From Dolomedes plantarius (taxonomy: Eukaryota > Arthropoda > Arachnida > Araneae > Dolomedidae), in the NCBI GenBank assembly GCA_907164885.2, contig OU015491.1, forward strand, positions 119,071,431 to 119,135,430: 64,000 nt of DNA, written 5' to 3'. Shown one piece after another: positions 35,209 to 46,275 of this stretch. Position 1 is the first letter of the stretch. Each line of letters begins with the position of its first letter. The notes beneath the pieces were generated by a model, which saw only the letters and a list, made by a program, of their open reading frames with translations, did not search any database and had not been told where the DNA came from. The position numbers and the translations under genes were made by a program.

Positions 35209-36540
35209 CTAACCAGAACCTTTGAAAATCGTACTGGCCGTCATAAATAATACTTGACGTGCACCCATAATCACACTGATCCATATTTCACTTTCACACA
35301 ACCTAATTGGACCCGCGAAGTCGGCGGAAGTTTGTCTAATCACGAACACATTTCTGTGATCTTTACTCTCTCGTTCCACCATATTCTGTTCAGGAAAAAT
35401 GCATCTCGAGGGCTCGTCACTCAAATTTGCTGACCTATCTAAATCTGTAGCATTTACGGTGAATGGCTTGCGTTCACTAACAAGAAGCACATTTTCTTCG
35501 CTCTCATTGGTATCAATTTCTCTTCCATCTTCGTCCAAAGAAATTCCATCTATTTCCTCAGAAACAGACATTTTTCTAATTTCCGTATCATTTCGGTAAA
35601 CATTGGTTTCGAATATCGGAGAAACATCACTACTCACAACAGGGTTTAGTACCAAAGTCTTATCAGCCCCTCGATAAAGAGAAAGTTCATTTTCTCCCCT
35701 GTCCGCAGCCAGTGTCAATGACTTCTCCTCTCCCTTCGAAACATGGTTGCGGTCAACTTCACCCCAGGAGACATCATTTTGTTTATTAAACAAACACAAG
35801 CTTCTTATACCTGCCTCACTTCGATTATCACCGCACTCCTTCCATCCCATTTGATCTATTCCACTCTCAACGAGGGGTATTGGGGTTCCATTGCGGGGTT
35901 GCACTGGAAATTTTTCACCCTCGCTCGTAAATTCGGACACTCCGTAGTCTTGTACGGTTTTATCGGGGTCACATTTCAGAGACGTAGCCCCGCTATTCTC
36001 ACTTCCTCTACAAATTTCGGCGAGGGGAGATTCGTGAAGATCACTGAACTTCGCGCTAGGAAAAAATTCACCCGTGTTCTCTGCATTCGTAGACTGGAGT
36101 ACCTCGTTTGTAGGGAGGAATTCTTCCCTTGTTGCTTCTGATAAGCTCATCTTTTCAGTCTCTTTCTTGTCCCGTTCAGGAAAAACACACGAATTTTCGG
36201 CCAAACTTTTGTATGAATTTCTTCTTCCAGCCATAATTCTAGTGAGCTCACGTTTTCTCTCATTTTCTAATTTTTCTTTTTCACATTTTCTCTCATTTTC
36301 TAATTTTTCCTTTTCACGTTTTCTCTCATTATCTAATTTTTCTTTTTCCTCCCTAATTTGTCTCTGCTCTACAATATCCTCTGCCAGTCCCTTAACGAAC
36401 TCAGGATCACTTTTAAACTTATCACTTGCTATATTTAAGGTCTTCAATCCTCGCATTGGGGACAATTTCAACTCTAATCCCTTCACAAAGCAGTTTGTAG
36501 TCTTCTCTCTTAAACCCTTTAAACATTTTCTTAACTTCAA
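35209..36540 (-). CDS. Gag-like protein of the non-autonomous LTR retrotransposon, 443 aa
   Basis: One open frame, MKLRKCLKGLREKTTNCF to the stop before 35209. Residues about 60-105 form a highly charged coiled coil with three near-perfect copies of EKEKLENERKR. The rest is acidic, Ser/Glu-rich and low in hydrophobics. I see no zinc knuckle, DTG protease motif or RT motif. The position after the primer-binding site and the charged helical start resemble gag proteins of Ty3/gypsy elements in arthropods; this is an inference from layout more than from motifs. The frame is intact. Confidence 0.7.
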   Translation of the reverse strand: MKLRKCLKGLREKTTNCFVKGLELKLSPMRGLKTLNIASDKFKSDPEFVKGLAEDIVEQRQIREEKEKLDNERKREKEKLENERKCEKEKLENERKRELTRIMAGRRNSYKSLAENSCVFPERDKKETEKMSLSEATREEFLPTNEVLQSTNAENTGEFFPSAKFSDLHESPLAEICRGSENSGATSLKCDPDKTVQDYGVSEFTSEGEKFPVQPRNGTPIPLVESGIDQMGWKECGDNRSEAGIRSLCLFNKQNDVSWGEVDRNHVSKGEEKSLTLAADRGENELSLYRGADKTLVLNPVVSSDVSPIFETNVYRNDTEIRKMSVSEEIDGISLDEDGREIDTNESEENVLLVSERKPFTVNATDLDRSANLSDEPSRCIFPEQNMVERESKDHRNVFVIRQTSADFAGPIRLCESEIWISVIMGARQVLFMTASTIFKGSG

Positions 36541-36605
36541 GCGTTCGTTAACATCAAAATTTAAATCTTCATACCTTCTTGCTGGTCATCCACAGGTAAC
36601 TCACT

Positions 36606-36666
36606 GTTCACTTCATTCACTTCATTCACTTCATTCACTATTCACTTCATTCACTTCATTCACTAT
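36606..36666. repeat. CACTTCATT microsatellite in the gag leader
   Basis: A run of TTCATTCAC units just upstream of the gag start in element orientation. Confidence 0.9.
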
Positions 36667-36792
36667 TGATTTCATTCCGGTAATCCGCACTGTATCTTGA
36701 GGTAGAGCACTCTATCTCACCATCACTATTTCTAAACTGACTATTCTAGCATGAAGCCCAGGGATAAACACTAACCTCGTCCCTTAAATGTC

Positions 36793-36810
36793 ATGCTGCT
36801 GGCTGCGCCA
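36793..36810 (-). other. Primer-binding site of the LTR retrotransposon
   Basis: On the minus strand TGGCGCAGCCAGCAGCAT follows the 5' LTR after one base. TGG complements a tRNA CCA end. I did not identify the tRNA. Confidence 0.75.
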
Positions 36811-36811
36811 A

Positions 36812-37378
36812 TGTCGTGACCCCTCTTTCTTACACCGGTCCACTTAGGTTCTTTTCTCTCTGGCATAGGGATAAATGAGGCCGTGCAAAAATGAGTCGTC
36901 ACTGAACAAGACGAACATAAATTTATTTACAGATTTAAAATTTAAACAGTTTCACACATAACATAACAATTGAAGAAAACTCTGCACGAGGTGGGCAAGC
37001 CTGCAATATCTTACCAGACCTCGGCTACCCTACACTCTAATCTAATTACCGATCAATTAATTAACTGGAGGCGAGACGAGCCTGTTTTAATCTTGCCAGG
37101 CCTCCTGAAACTACTCTCAGAGATTCTCTTTCTTTCTCTTAATTCTAATTACCAAGTAATTACCTAACCAGAGGTGAGACGAGCCTTCTTAAATCTCGCC
37201 AAACCTCCGACTCCTAGCCCAGACGCTCTCCGTCTGTTTTCTAGTCTAACTGACTCTCGACGATCCACTCCACCCACTTGGGTTCAACGCCCCCGCAGCC
37301 AATCCTATGATTGGTAGAGGGGAGGGAATCACGGGGTACAACATTTTCACTTTATCTAGCGCTGCTAGTCAAACATTA

Positions 37379-37380
<2 letters not shown>
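36812..37380 (-). repeat. 5' LTR of the gag-only retrotransposon
   Basis: Same ends as the other LTR (TGTCGTGACCCC to CATTACA on +). A TA microsatellite starts right after it at 37383. Confidence 0.92.

Positions 37381-37382
<2 letters not shown>

Positions 37383-37427
<45 letters not shown>
37383..37427. repeat. (TA)n microsatellite
   Basis: Pure TA, the other half of the tract into which the LTR element inserted (33694-33713). Confidence 0.97.
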
Positions 37428-37430
<3 letters not shown>

Positions 37431-37867
37431 TAAAAACATTTTTAAACCTGACAACACCAGCACAATTCATCAACCTGAAAGATGAAGAATATAAATGACC
37501 GGGAGGAGTTGTGACCCCCAACACTCCGGTTAAACATGTTTGTACCTAGGTAACACTCCCGGAAGTCATTCTTTATCTGCAACCTGACGTAAAGTCAAAA
37601 CAAAGCAAGGAGCGATGAAATAAAAAAAATAAAAGGAACTGGAACATCGTATATTAAAAACCTGGGCTAAATTATTTCAAAACTATTTGTCAATTCACTA
37701 AAACATTGCAGCCACCTCATATATTCACTACACCTATAAACAATGCATCATATAATAATTTTTTTAAAAATATTTAGACATATGACTAAATTATAACTGT
37801 ATCCACATATAACCACTTCAAATAAGCACCACCTAAGTATCGAAATATCCACACACAATACTCTAAA
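37428..37867. other. No gene seen
   Basis: AT-rich with nothing recognised. Confidence 0.6.
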
Positions 37868-37967
37868 CGTTATCAAATATATACATTTAGAACTATAATT
37901 ATAGTTCTATATGTATAATATGTTCTATAACTATAATTATAGTTCTAAATGTATATATTTGATAACG
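37868..37967. repeat. Perfect 39-bp inverted repeat at a transposon break point
   Basis: 37868-37906 is the exact reverse complement of 37929-37967, with a 22-bp spacer. Each arm contains a further palindrome, AACTATAATTATAGTT. The right arm ends where homology to the Tc1 copy begins. Confidence 0.95.
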
Positions 37968-38756
37968 CAGCTGCATGTTCAGCATCCTCTCTTTACGGTG
38001 TCTCCAGACTCGAATGCGACCATCGTGGTGTTGCAGACAGAAGCGTGACTCATCAGTAAAGACAATTTCATTCCATTCTGCCGTCCACATCCTTCTGTCA
38101 TCGCACCATTGGCGGCGGAGACGTCTGTGGTTCTGCGTCAAGGGTAGACAAAGCAATGGACGTCTTGCGGACACACCACTCTGCTGTAAACGGCGTCGAA
38201 TGGTACGCGCAGACACTGGATGATGCGTTACAGACTGCATGTGCTGTGCTATGGTTCGTGATGTGACTGAGCGATCCGTCACTACCATGCGCACAATTAG
38301 CCTGTCATCACGTGAAGTGGTGCGCTGAGGTGGATGCTATCGAACACGCCGGTCCGTCGTACCCTCCTGCATCCAACGATCACATATCCGCATTACAGTT
38401 TTTTGGTTTCGTCCAACACGACTACCGATTTCCTGAAAGATAATCCACAATCTCGGTAGGCCACTATCCTTCCTCTGTCGAACTCGGATACTTGATCAAA
38501 AGATGATCGCTGTTTTCGACGAGGCATAATTGATCGTTTTTTTGAAAAAACCACAAGAAAAACACAATTGCCGAACTTGAAATCGTCGAAATCTCCAAGC
38601 CTTAAATAGCGCTTTGAAGTGGCGCCACAGGCGCGCGTGATGTGCGTCTGCGCTGAAATTCTAATCATTTGCATATCTCACCTCCACTAATGCATGTTGT
38701 AAATTTCATGTTATTTGCATGTTTCCTTCAGGGTGTTGCATTTACAGTGGCCAGCA

Positions 38757-38759
<3 letters not shown>
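37968..38759 (-). mobile_element. Tc1-family element, 5' half only (same family as 10396-11806)
   Basis: On the minus strand it starts with the family's terminal repeat (CACTGCTGGCCACTG at 38759-38745) and follows the intact copy through the transposase start (MPRRKQRSSF at 38525) and first catalytic Asp (FTDESRF). It stops just after RERML-equivalent sequence near 37975. The second half of the element is gone. One frameshift lies near 38410. Confidence 0.92.
38132..38525 (-). pseudogene. Tc1 transposase N-terminal fragment
   Basis: It matches residues 1 to about 130 of the 346-residue protein at 10630-11670: helix-turn-helix and TIRRRLQQSG. The frame breaks after KSVVVLDET near 38405 and resumes at RMVVTDRSVTSRTIAQHM. 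It continues beyond this span to residue 185 before the break. No full catalytic triad remains. Confidence 0.85.

Positions 38760-38793
<34 letters not shown>
38760..38793. repeat. (TA)n microsatellite
   Basis: A TA run between the truncated Tc1 and a family A repeat. Confidence 0.95.
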
Positions 38794-38794
<1 letters not shown>

Positions 38795-39693
38795 TAGCAT
38801 TATTGCCCGGAGATACCCGGGTAGATATATAGATATAAAAATTTTGATGCATTCCATCAAAAAAATCCTGGGCTGCACCCCCCGCTCTTCATGTTCATCT
38901 GGCTAGACAAATTGCGCTTAGCGCGTTTCTACTGAAATGATATACAAACAATAAGAAAGAAAGAAACTTTGAGCTTGCGGACCTTCGTCTGATTATACGT
39001 CTGATTTTATTGAGAATTAATAACACAGTGTTGCGTGATTCGCACGTTTGGATTGAATAAGTTTACTGCTTAATTATATTTGTTAGATACTGTTTAATTA
39101 GATTTAGATTTGTTTGATCCACTGTTTAATTAGAAATAAGTTTTATAATTTACATTTGCCTTTATTATTTATTTTTTCCTTAAATGCTCAGTTTGTTCCA
39201 CAACACCTAAGAGACGCAGTTTTTTCCACATCACCCAAGAGGTAAAGTGCAAGATGCATTATCCCCTTTATTTATTCAAAGTAAGGCGCGATTTCACATG
39301 AAACCTATTTTTCTTACTTTGGTGATTCGGTTTTTTATTGTCGTCAGGCCAAAAACCGTATCGGTTTTTAATTTTCCCAAGGCCAAAAACCGTTGAAAAA
39401 GCGAATTGTAATTCGATTTTTAATTTTCCTAAGGCCAAAAACCGTAGAAAAAGCAAATTGTAAATCGGTTCAAGCGATGAGAAAAACTGCAAACAAAGGA
39501 CAAAGTACCTCGCACCTCTTACGGGCACAAAAAATCATTAAAAAATTAATTAAAAAAAACTAATTGAGATCCAAACTTCGTTTTTGCCGATTTAAGTTTC
39601 TTGGGTCCTAAACATCAACTGTGCCGAATTTGGTCTGTGTGAGTGAAACAGTCTATGATTCCATAGCGGACAAACAAACAGACAAGATCTTTT
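38794..39693. mobile_element. Repeat family A, copy 2, with a different centre
   Basis: It starts CTAGCATTATTGCCCGG and ends CAAACAGACAAGATCTTTTA like the other copies, but 39000-39515 is unrelated to them and carries the phrase GGCCAAAAACCGT three times. Either a second insertion or a distinct subfamily. Confidence 0.75.
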
Positions 39694-39709
39694 ATATATA
39701 TATATATAT

Positions 39710-39858
39710 TTCTAAATAATCTTATTAGTAAAGTAAAGATGCTTACAGAATTTAAGCTCTTTATCTCACTAAAATCAATCTAATTGTTAGAAAAGTTTAT
39801 TGAATTGCTACTTCTAAAGATCGACTTGCCCTGCATCATCATTATAATATCTGGACAG
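39710..39858. other. No gene seen
   Basis: AT-rich spacer. Confidence 0.5.
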
Positions 39859-40124
39859 TGCTTACTCAAAGTATCATTTACGTATGCAACAAACCACTAA
39901 ACCAACTATGAATTCGTTTATTGGTCTTTCAGCAAAAAAATTGCAACGTTGAGCTTACTAGACTCGGTTCAGATCAGTTAACCAACTATCAATGCTTACT
40001 CAAAGCATGATTTACGTATGCAACAAACCACTAAACCAACTATGAATTCTTTTATTGGTCTTTTAGAAAAAATTGCAACGTTGAGCTTACTAGAGTCGGT
40101 TCAAACGCATAAACCAACTATCAA
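39859..40124. repeat. Tandem duplication, 134-bp unit, two copies
   Basis: Unit 1 is 39859-39992 and unit 2 is 39993-40124, both from TGCTTACTCAAAG to AACCAACTATCAA, with few differences. Unit length, not homopolymers, defines it. Confidence 0.9.
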
Positions 40125-41904
40125 CATAAAAAAGCCACTATCGTGCCATGATTAAATCATGTAATTTAGTCTGGGGATCACTAAGTCTATACTCAGTTAC
40201 GTTATATGCAAATGTTAGACTGAACTGAATAATCTAAACGTCTAGGAAAACCTTTCAAATCAATCGATAGAAACAAGAGAATTTTGCACGAAACGAGGAG
40301 ATCTTCGAAACACATTATTGCACGTAAGCACTATGCACGCAACATAGGCCTCCGAAATTCAGACAATTATTGTTAATTGTATCATAATTATGATCAGATT
40401 TAGTTTCTAAGGAAAAATGAATTAACTCGTCAGGATTCCCAATCCTGATGATTAAAAGATGTTCTTAATATTTTATCAAGCCACTGGTCTATTTTTAGTG
40501 GTAAAACATACCTTGAAAAATAAATAAAAAATTAAACATTTCACGAATTATACACTCCAATAGTAAGAGATTAAATTCAGTGGAGCGTAAAAATATATAA
40601 AAGAGAGAGAAAAAGAAAAAAATAGAATATACATTTTAATTAATGTAATATTAAATATTTGTTTTAATCTTAATTTTGTATATTTTTCATATAATTTTAA
40701 ATCAGAATGTTTTTACGATTAGGAATTTCATTGTAGAAGAGAACGGAATTCTTCCGTTAAAATTCGGACACAGCATACCTATGGACGTATCTGAATTCTG
40801 TCACAAGCAGAAACGAAAGATTACTTAAACTTCCGTTTGTTGATTAGACATAACGTAAGGCATAATTTTAATTAATTTTCTGATTGACATTTACATATTT
40901 ATACTGAATCCTTTTACTATAGCATTTTTTACCAAAATCTTTTTATCTTCTCTATATAACTGAGATGAACTTGAAACATGGATATCGAAATATCCCATCG
41001 TCCCAGTTTTCTAGTTATCAGCAGAAAAATCTAAATTTTATGCCCTTTTAGGGAGCTTTTTAGCAGGAATTATGATGGCTGACTTTTAAAAAAATCATCA
41101 CAGCTGAATAGTCATACATATTTGTAATTAGATAAAATTTGTGCCGTTAAACCTCACACTGTGTAGTATTTTGTCCTCACACTGTGTACATACCTCAAAT
41201 ATGGACACCAAAGACGAAGCTCAAAGGGGTGGTAAAAAAGAAACAATTGAAATTGCCGTAATGGTTCGAAACCAATATTAACCTTAAGTAATTATGATTT
41301 GTACTTTATCACAATGTATTTTATAATATATTTTCTATTGTACTCAGTGGAAGAGTCAAAAAACCTCATGGTGGGAAGAATACGACTATAGATTTTTCAA
41401 GCATAAAAAGTTATATAACTTTGACAAAGCAACTCTGCTCTCAAAGGAGTGAAAAAGCTTAGAAACTGCAAATAAGTAAAAAAACTTTTATTTCGTACAT
41501 ATTTCGTAGCCATAACCTTCCGTAGCCATTCCTGAGGCTTAGTTAAATCTCAGGAATTAGCAACAAATCTCAAGCAATAAAAAGAGAGCTGCATACTGTT
41601 AGTTCCAATTCTCAAGAACAAAACTTGGTCATGTGAAAAATACCTACCAGGAAACAGAAGAGGAAGGGCAAAAACTTTAGCAGCAAAAAAATAGGAAAAA
41701 TATAATATAAAAAATAGGAAAATGCTTGGCACATAAGAGCTTTTAAGTTGATATAATTTAATATAAGCAGTAGAATTGCCATCATGAACGGAATACTCAG
41801 CGTAACAACTTATTAAGAAATTTTCAGAACAATGCTTTTCATAAACGGAACTGGGAGTGTAGAGGTTTGGTAGAGAGTCATTTTGTCACATTTTAATTTT
41901 TGTT
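40125..41904. other. No gene seen
   Basis: AT-rich intergenic sequence without coding similarity in any frame. Confidence 0.5.
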
Positions 41905-42080
41905 AGGTGATGGCCGAATTGCTAGGACGCTGTCAAGACCTTGAGCATTCGAGTGCCACTGTTGGCATGGGTGTTTTTAGCTTTTCGGAGTCGGCTTTAA
42001 CATACCGGTCCTGGTCTAACATAGCCCTTATGTGGCAAAAGTTGATCGCAGCGACATCAACCAACCAACCAACGAACCAG
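41905..42080 (+). mobile_element. tRNA-derived SINE, family 1, + copy
   Basis: The head GGTGATGGCCGAATTGCTAG resembles a tRNA box A region and CATTCGAGTGCC resembles box B. It then runs through GGAGTCGGCTTTAA to a CAACCAACCAACC tail. It aligns over its whole length with the minus-strand copy at 51170-51345. SINEs of this kind are transcribed by RNA polymerase III from the internal boxes. Confidence 0.75.
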
Positions 42081-44285
42081 TCACCATTTTTTGCACTGTG
42101 TTCTATTTTTATCTCAGCTTCTGAGGACGGAGGCCGTATTGGATATTGAAATTCATGTACAGTTTTACTGATAATTTTCAGTAAATACTATCATACTGTA
42201 AATGAGTATACCCCTTAGGAACCCATTGAGAATTTTATTTCACTAACGGTAGTCTCTAATCTGGTACTATTTTTCTCGTTATTGCTCATATTTTTTTATA
42301 CTTGGATCTTTGGTAAGTTAATGATAAAGGAAGCGAAATAAGGTCATTATTACACGTTCAAATTCTGTGGACACTGATCATTAGTTCAAAGATAAATGTA
42401 TCTAATGACATCAATATGAAAACAAATTGTGGTTAAAAATTTCCAGTTTTCAAATTATTCTACTGAACTCTAAAGCAATAGAGTAATGTGAAAAATGTAT
42501 TCTACGTGCAATATATTCTTGCCAATTTATCCTTAGTAACTCTATAAAAGTCTTTCAGCCTGCGAACAAAAGAACATTTAGCTACCGAATCATTTTCTTT
42601 TTCTACTTTTTGTCTCAAGAAGCGGAGAAAGACAAATGCTTACTGGCATCTTGCATTCTAAATGGGACGTGAATTTTCTTCCGTTTCTATTTATCTCTAC
42701 GCTGACCTTTATCACCCCTTAAAGACCTCTTTACGGAAGGGACACCTAATAAAGAGTTTGGAGTAATTCAAAGGGTTTCTTTTTTTCATGTAAGTGTTTC
42801 TTAGGTTTCGAATTTCTAGAAAAGTAAGTAGATAAAGGAGAATTTCCAGTCAAAGTCTGCTTTTATAATTAAATAGCATTGTAACTAAAGTTTGGAAAGA
42901 CTATAAGATTAAATAAATCTTTTTTTAATCATTTACTTTGAACATACAGAACAAAATTTATCATATCAAAATAGAATTAAAGTTACACGCATTTGCTATG
43001 TCTGGGAATATCTATATATAATGAGAGAGGCTGAGATTGACGTTTCATAAATACTGTTTTATAAATAAATTGTAAGGTTTACATAAGATTCGATTCAGAA
43101 TAATCGAACTTTTAAGTGCATAAATTTAAAGAAGCCGCTTAAAATATGCTAATTTCAGCATAGGCCGTTGGTATAAATTCCAATAACTAGATTACAGAAA
43201 CGAGCTAAGGAAATGTCGAAGGAAGTAGAGAGCTGGAGCTAGACCTAGAGTCTGGGGTCGAGAGTTTGGTTTTATTATAGTGGAGTTATGCATATTGTCA
43301 CTTGAGGCGTTTAGCTAGGTTGCTTCTAACTTACGCGAGTTCTTGCTAGAGGAAGGTTGTGTGTGGTCTAAGGCCAATGTCTACTGAGCAGCAGCGCTGG
43401 TTTGACTTTTCAAATATTATGAGTATTTCAAACTGTATTTTCTTGCAAAGTGTCTATACTGGAATAATATTCCTTGCATGAATGTTTATATAGCTCGTAT
43501 TAGTAGTACTCAGTATTTATGTTGAAAAGCAAGCTTATGTGTCAAGTTTAAATAGACATTTTTATTGATTTAGAACTGTGTATGAATCTAATTCACTAGA
43601 GTGCCACTTCAAGTTATATACACCCAAGTTAGGGCAGAAGTAAGCAATTCTCTATAAAATACTGTTTTATAAGCGAACAAACGGAAATGGTAGGATAAAA
43701 ATAATCATCAAGGAATGGGTAAAATAAATTCCCAAATTTGGTGATTCGGTATGTACAACAAAATATCCGTAAAACAAGTGTAATGAAATCAGTGTAAAAT
43801 AAAATTAAGTGATTATACTGATGATAAATAACAAGTGAAGGCATTTTAATGCAGTTCAAACAGTATTAAATGAGATTTGAGAAAGAAGGGTGATAAATCT
43901 TACAAAGAAATACGCCTAAAAATGTATATAACTTACATCTTGAAAAAATCATTGAACATTTAATTACAAACTTTAATTTCAACGCATCAGCTTCAGAGTG
44001 GCGTTGTGCGAGAGCTGAATATCCCAAAAGAAAAGAACTTTCTCGAGTTATGAGAAATAGAAGCTTTTGAAAAAAAAAGGCGTTCAATAATCAATTTACA
44101 GGAAGTGATGGTCTAGTTTAACAGGCTAATTAGATAGTGATAATGATGAGTGGTAATTAGTTAGGTTTTTAGTAATAACGGTTTAGTGGTGAAGACTTGG
44201 CGCATTCTGACATGTGCCTTCAAAAATTAGCTCTTTGCATCACCTTTTTCAAAATAGCCTTAAACCATTTCGGATGCCGAAAATA
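42081..44285. other. No gene seen
   Basis: AT-rich intergenic sequence. No repeat ends or coding similarity recognised. Confidence 0.5.
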
Positions 44286-44868
44286 TATACAGGTTGTTGC
44301 CGAATTGGACTGACAAATTCAGAGGGGTGATAATAGACATCAAGACGAGCAATAATCACTTAGGAATGTATGACCAGAAACGCAAACCTGACGCTGGAGG
44401 GAGCTGTTTACTTAATCTGACCATACCTCTTACCAATCCCACTGAATGAATGCCGAAAACATAGCCTTTTTATGGAAGAGGTAGAAAACTAAAAAAGAAA
44501 CAGAATCACACAGGAATGTATAACCGGAAACGCAAACCTGATCAGCTAGAGGATAAACAAAGATACAGAAATGAAAAGTCAACATTTCTGCTCCTTTGCT
44601 TATCCTCTAGTTGACCAGGTTTGCGTTCCCGGTCTTACATTCCTATATGATTCTGTTTTGTTTTTGAGTTTTCTACTTCCTTCAGAATAATGGGATATTT
44701 TCGACCATTCAGTGGGGATGGTAAGAGGTATGGTCCAATTAAGTAAACAGCGGCCTCCAGCGTCAGGTTTGCGTTTCCGATCATACAATCCTATGTGATT
44801 ATTTCTCGCTTTGATGTCTACTATCACCCGTATGAATTTGTCGTTCGAACTCGGTTACACCCTCTATA
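44286..44868. mobile_element. Foldback element, almost a perfect hairpin (arms about 285 bp)
   Basis: Starts TATACAGGTTGTTGCCGAA and ends with the imperfect complement (TATAGAGGGTGTAACCGAG). The arms pair through the whole unit to a loop of about ten bases near 44573; each arm carries two copies of CGGAAACGCAAACCTGA-type sequence. Non-coding. Longer terminal arms than any ordinary MITE of this size. Confidence 0.9.
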
Positions 44869-45059
44869 AATCAGATTCGGAATGGGTAGTGTTAAACCGG
44901 TGAAAAGTGCCAAAAATTATTACGGAAGAAAAATGGGAAAATTTAAAAGATGAAAATCCCTTACATGATGAACAATTTGTCAGACATACATCTTAACATA
45001 AATAAATTAATACAAAAATTTAGAAAATACTTGTGCACTCACAACAAGTGTGAAATGTG

Positions 45060-46275
45060 TTAATAAGGCTTACATATTGCTCACAATACTGTCTCTATTG
45101 GATTCGCTCATCTCAGTGTTAACCTATGCAGAAAATTTGTCTACTATTTACAGCTACATAAATGCTGATAACCAAATAAAATTGGTGTTTTCAGATAGCC
45201 TAACTACTTTATATAGGCAATAGAAATCATTTCATAAATTTCGTCCCCCAAAGGAATTTATGCGCGTTTAAAACACACTATTCCAGATCTTTTTCCCGAA
45301 CAATTTAAATTTTAAAATACTATTTGCATTTTAAAAAAAGGAAAAAATGAACCAAGATTTAAAATTTTTCTCTTTATCTAAGAGTATAATACAGGGTTTC
45401 CACCAGCTAATTCCGTTACACCCCAATAAACATCTAAACGGTGACAGCTTAAGCCATAAAGTTGATGTCTAGCTATAGTAAAAAGGCTATGCGCTACTCG
45501 AGGAGACAACTTACAACGCCATCTATCGACAACTTTTGAAATTAGCGATTATATATCAAAAACTCTCGAGATACGGGAAAAAAGTCAATTACAAAGTTGT
45601 TCAACATCGTCTATTTAATAAGAAAAGACACCTTGCGCACATTAATACTTAAAACAGAATGTAGAAAATGAACATTTGTTTGGTCACGATTTCGAAAATT
45701 GTCATGTCATAAAGAGTGGAAAAAAGAAACTGAGACACTTTCCTATCTTCAGGATCATTTATTTATGTTGCTGAAGATGCTCTCCATTAGCCACTATACA
45801 CATTTGCACTCTGGACTGGATTTCTCGCTGCACATTGTTGCAATGCCGCCATAGTGTTGAAAATCACGACCAAACAAATGTTCATTTTTTTACATTCTGT
45901 TTTGAATATTAATGTGCGCAAGGTGTCTTTTCTTACTAAGCAGATGATGCTGAATAACTTTGTAACTGACTTTTTTGCCGTATCTCGAACCGTTTTTGAG
46001 ATAAAAACACTAATTCCAAAATTTGCCGATAGATGGCTTTATAAGTTGTCTCATTGAGTAGCGCATAGCCTTTTTACTATACCTAGACACCAACTTTATG
46101 GCCTGAGCTGTCGCCCTTTAGAAGTTAATGGGGTGTAACGGATGTAGGTGGGAAACCTGTATAAAAAATAATCTTTGAATTCATGTCGGCAATCCTTGGA
46201 TAAATTTTGTCCACAGATTAACATTGAGGTGAGCGAATCCAATGGGGTCAGTACGCAGCAGACTTAATCTGTTAC
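45060..46275. mobile_element. TIR repeat family C relative, carrying a nested foldback element
   Basis: The left segment (45060-45150) and the reverse complement of 46195-46270 share ATTGGATTCGCTCA, TGTTAA and AAAATTT-T segments and resemble the 20850-21274 element. The centre is occupied by the foldback at 45391-46166. Confidence 0.6.
45391..46166. mobile_element. Foldback element, arms about 300 bp, nested
   Basis: Ends ATACAGGGTTTCCACC and the complement of GGTGGGAAACCTGTAT. Arms pair for about 300 bp (shared: CCGTTACACCCC, AAAAGGCTATGCGCTACTC, CATCTATCG, GACACCTTGCGCACATTAAT, CCAAACAAATGTTCAT complements), around a 150-bp loop (about 45700-45860). No coding content. Confidence 0.88.

Larger units (their letters stand above)
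33714..37380 (-). mobile_element. Gag-only LTR retrotransposon (non-autonomous), 3667 bp
   Basis: Two direct LTRs of about 568 bp (33714-34281 and 36812-37380) differ at roughly 15-20 positions by eye, so the copy is fairly young. Read on the minus strand: 5' LTR (right), primer-binding site directly next to it, one long gag-like frame (36540-35209), about 900 bp of AT-rich sequence with tandem repeats, a polypurine tract and the 3' LTR (left). No protease, RT, RNase H or integrase is present. Both flanks are TA microsatellite, hiding the target duplication. It must depend on enzymes of another element. Confidence 0.92.

Noticed and set aside
35399..36700. Plus-strand Ser/Phe-rich frames opposite the gag-like protein
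   Set aside because: They are antisense shadows of the Glu/Lys-rich coiled-coil coding strand, whose orientation is fixed by the primer site and polypurine tract.
39800..40130. Repeated CAAACCACTAAACCAACTA blocks as a CRISPR-like array
   Set aside because: There are only two long units with no regular spacer pattern, in a eukaryotic context.
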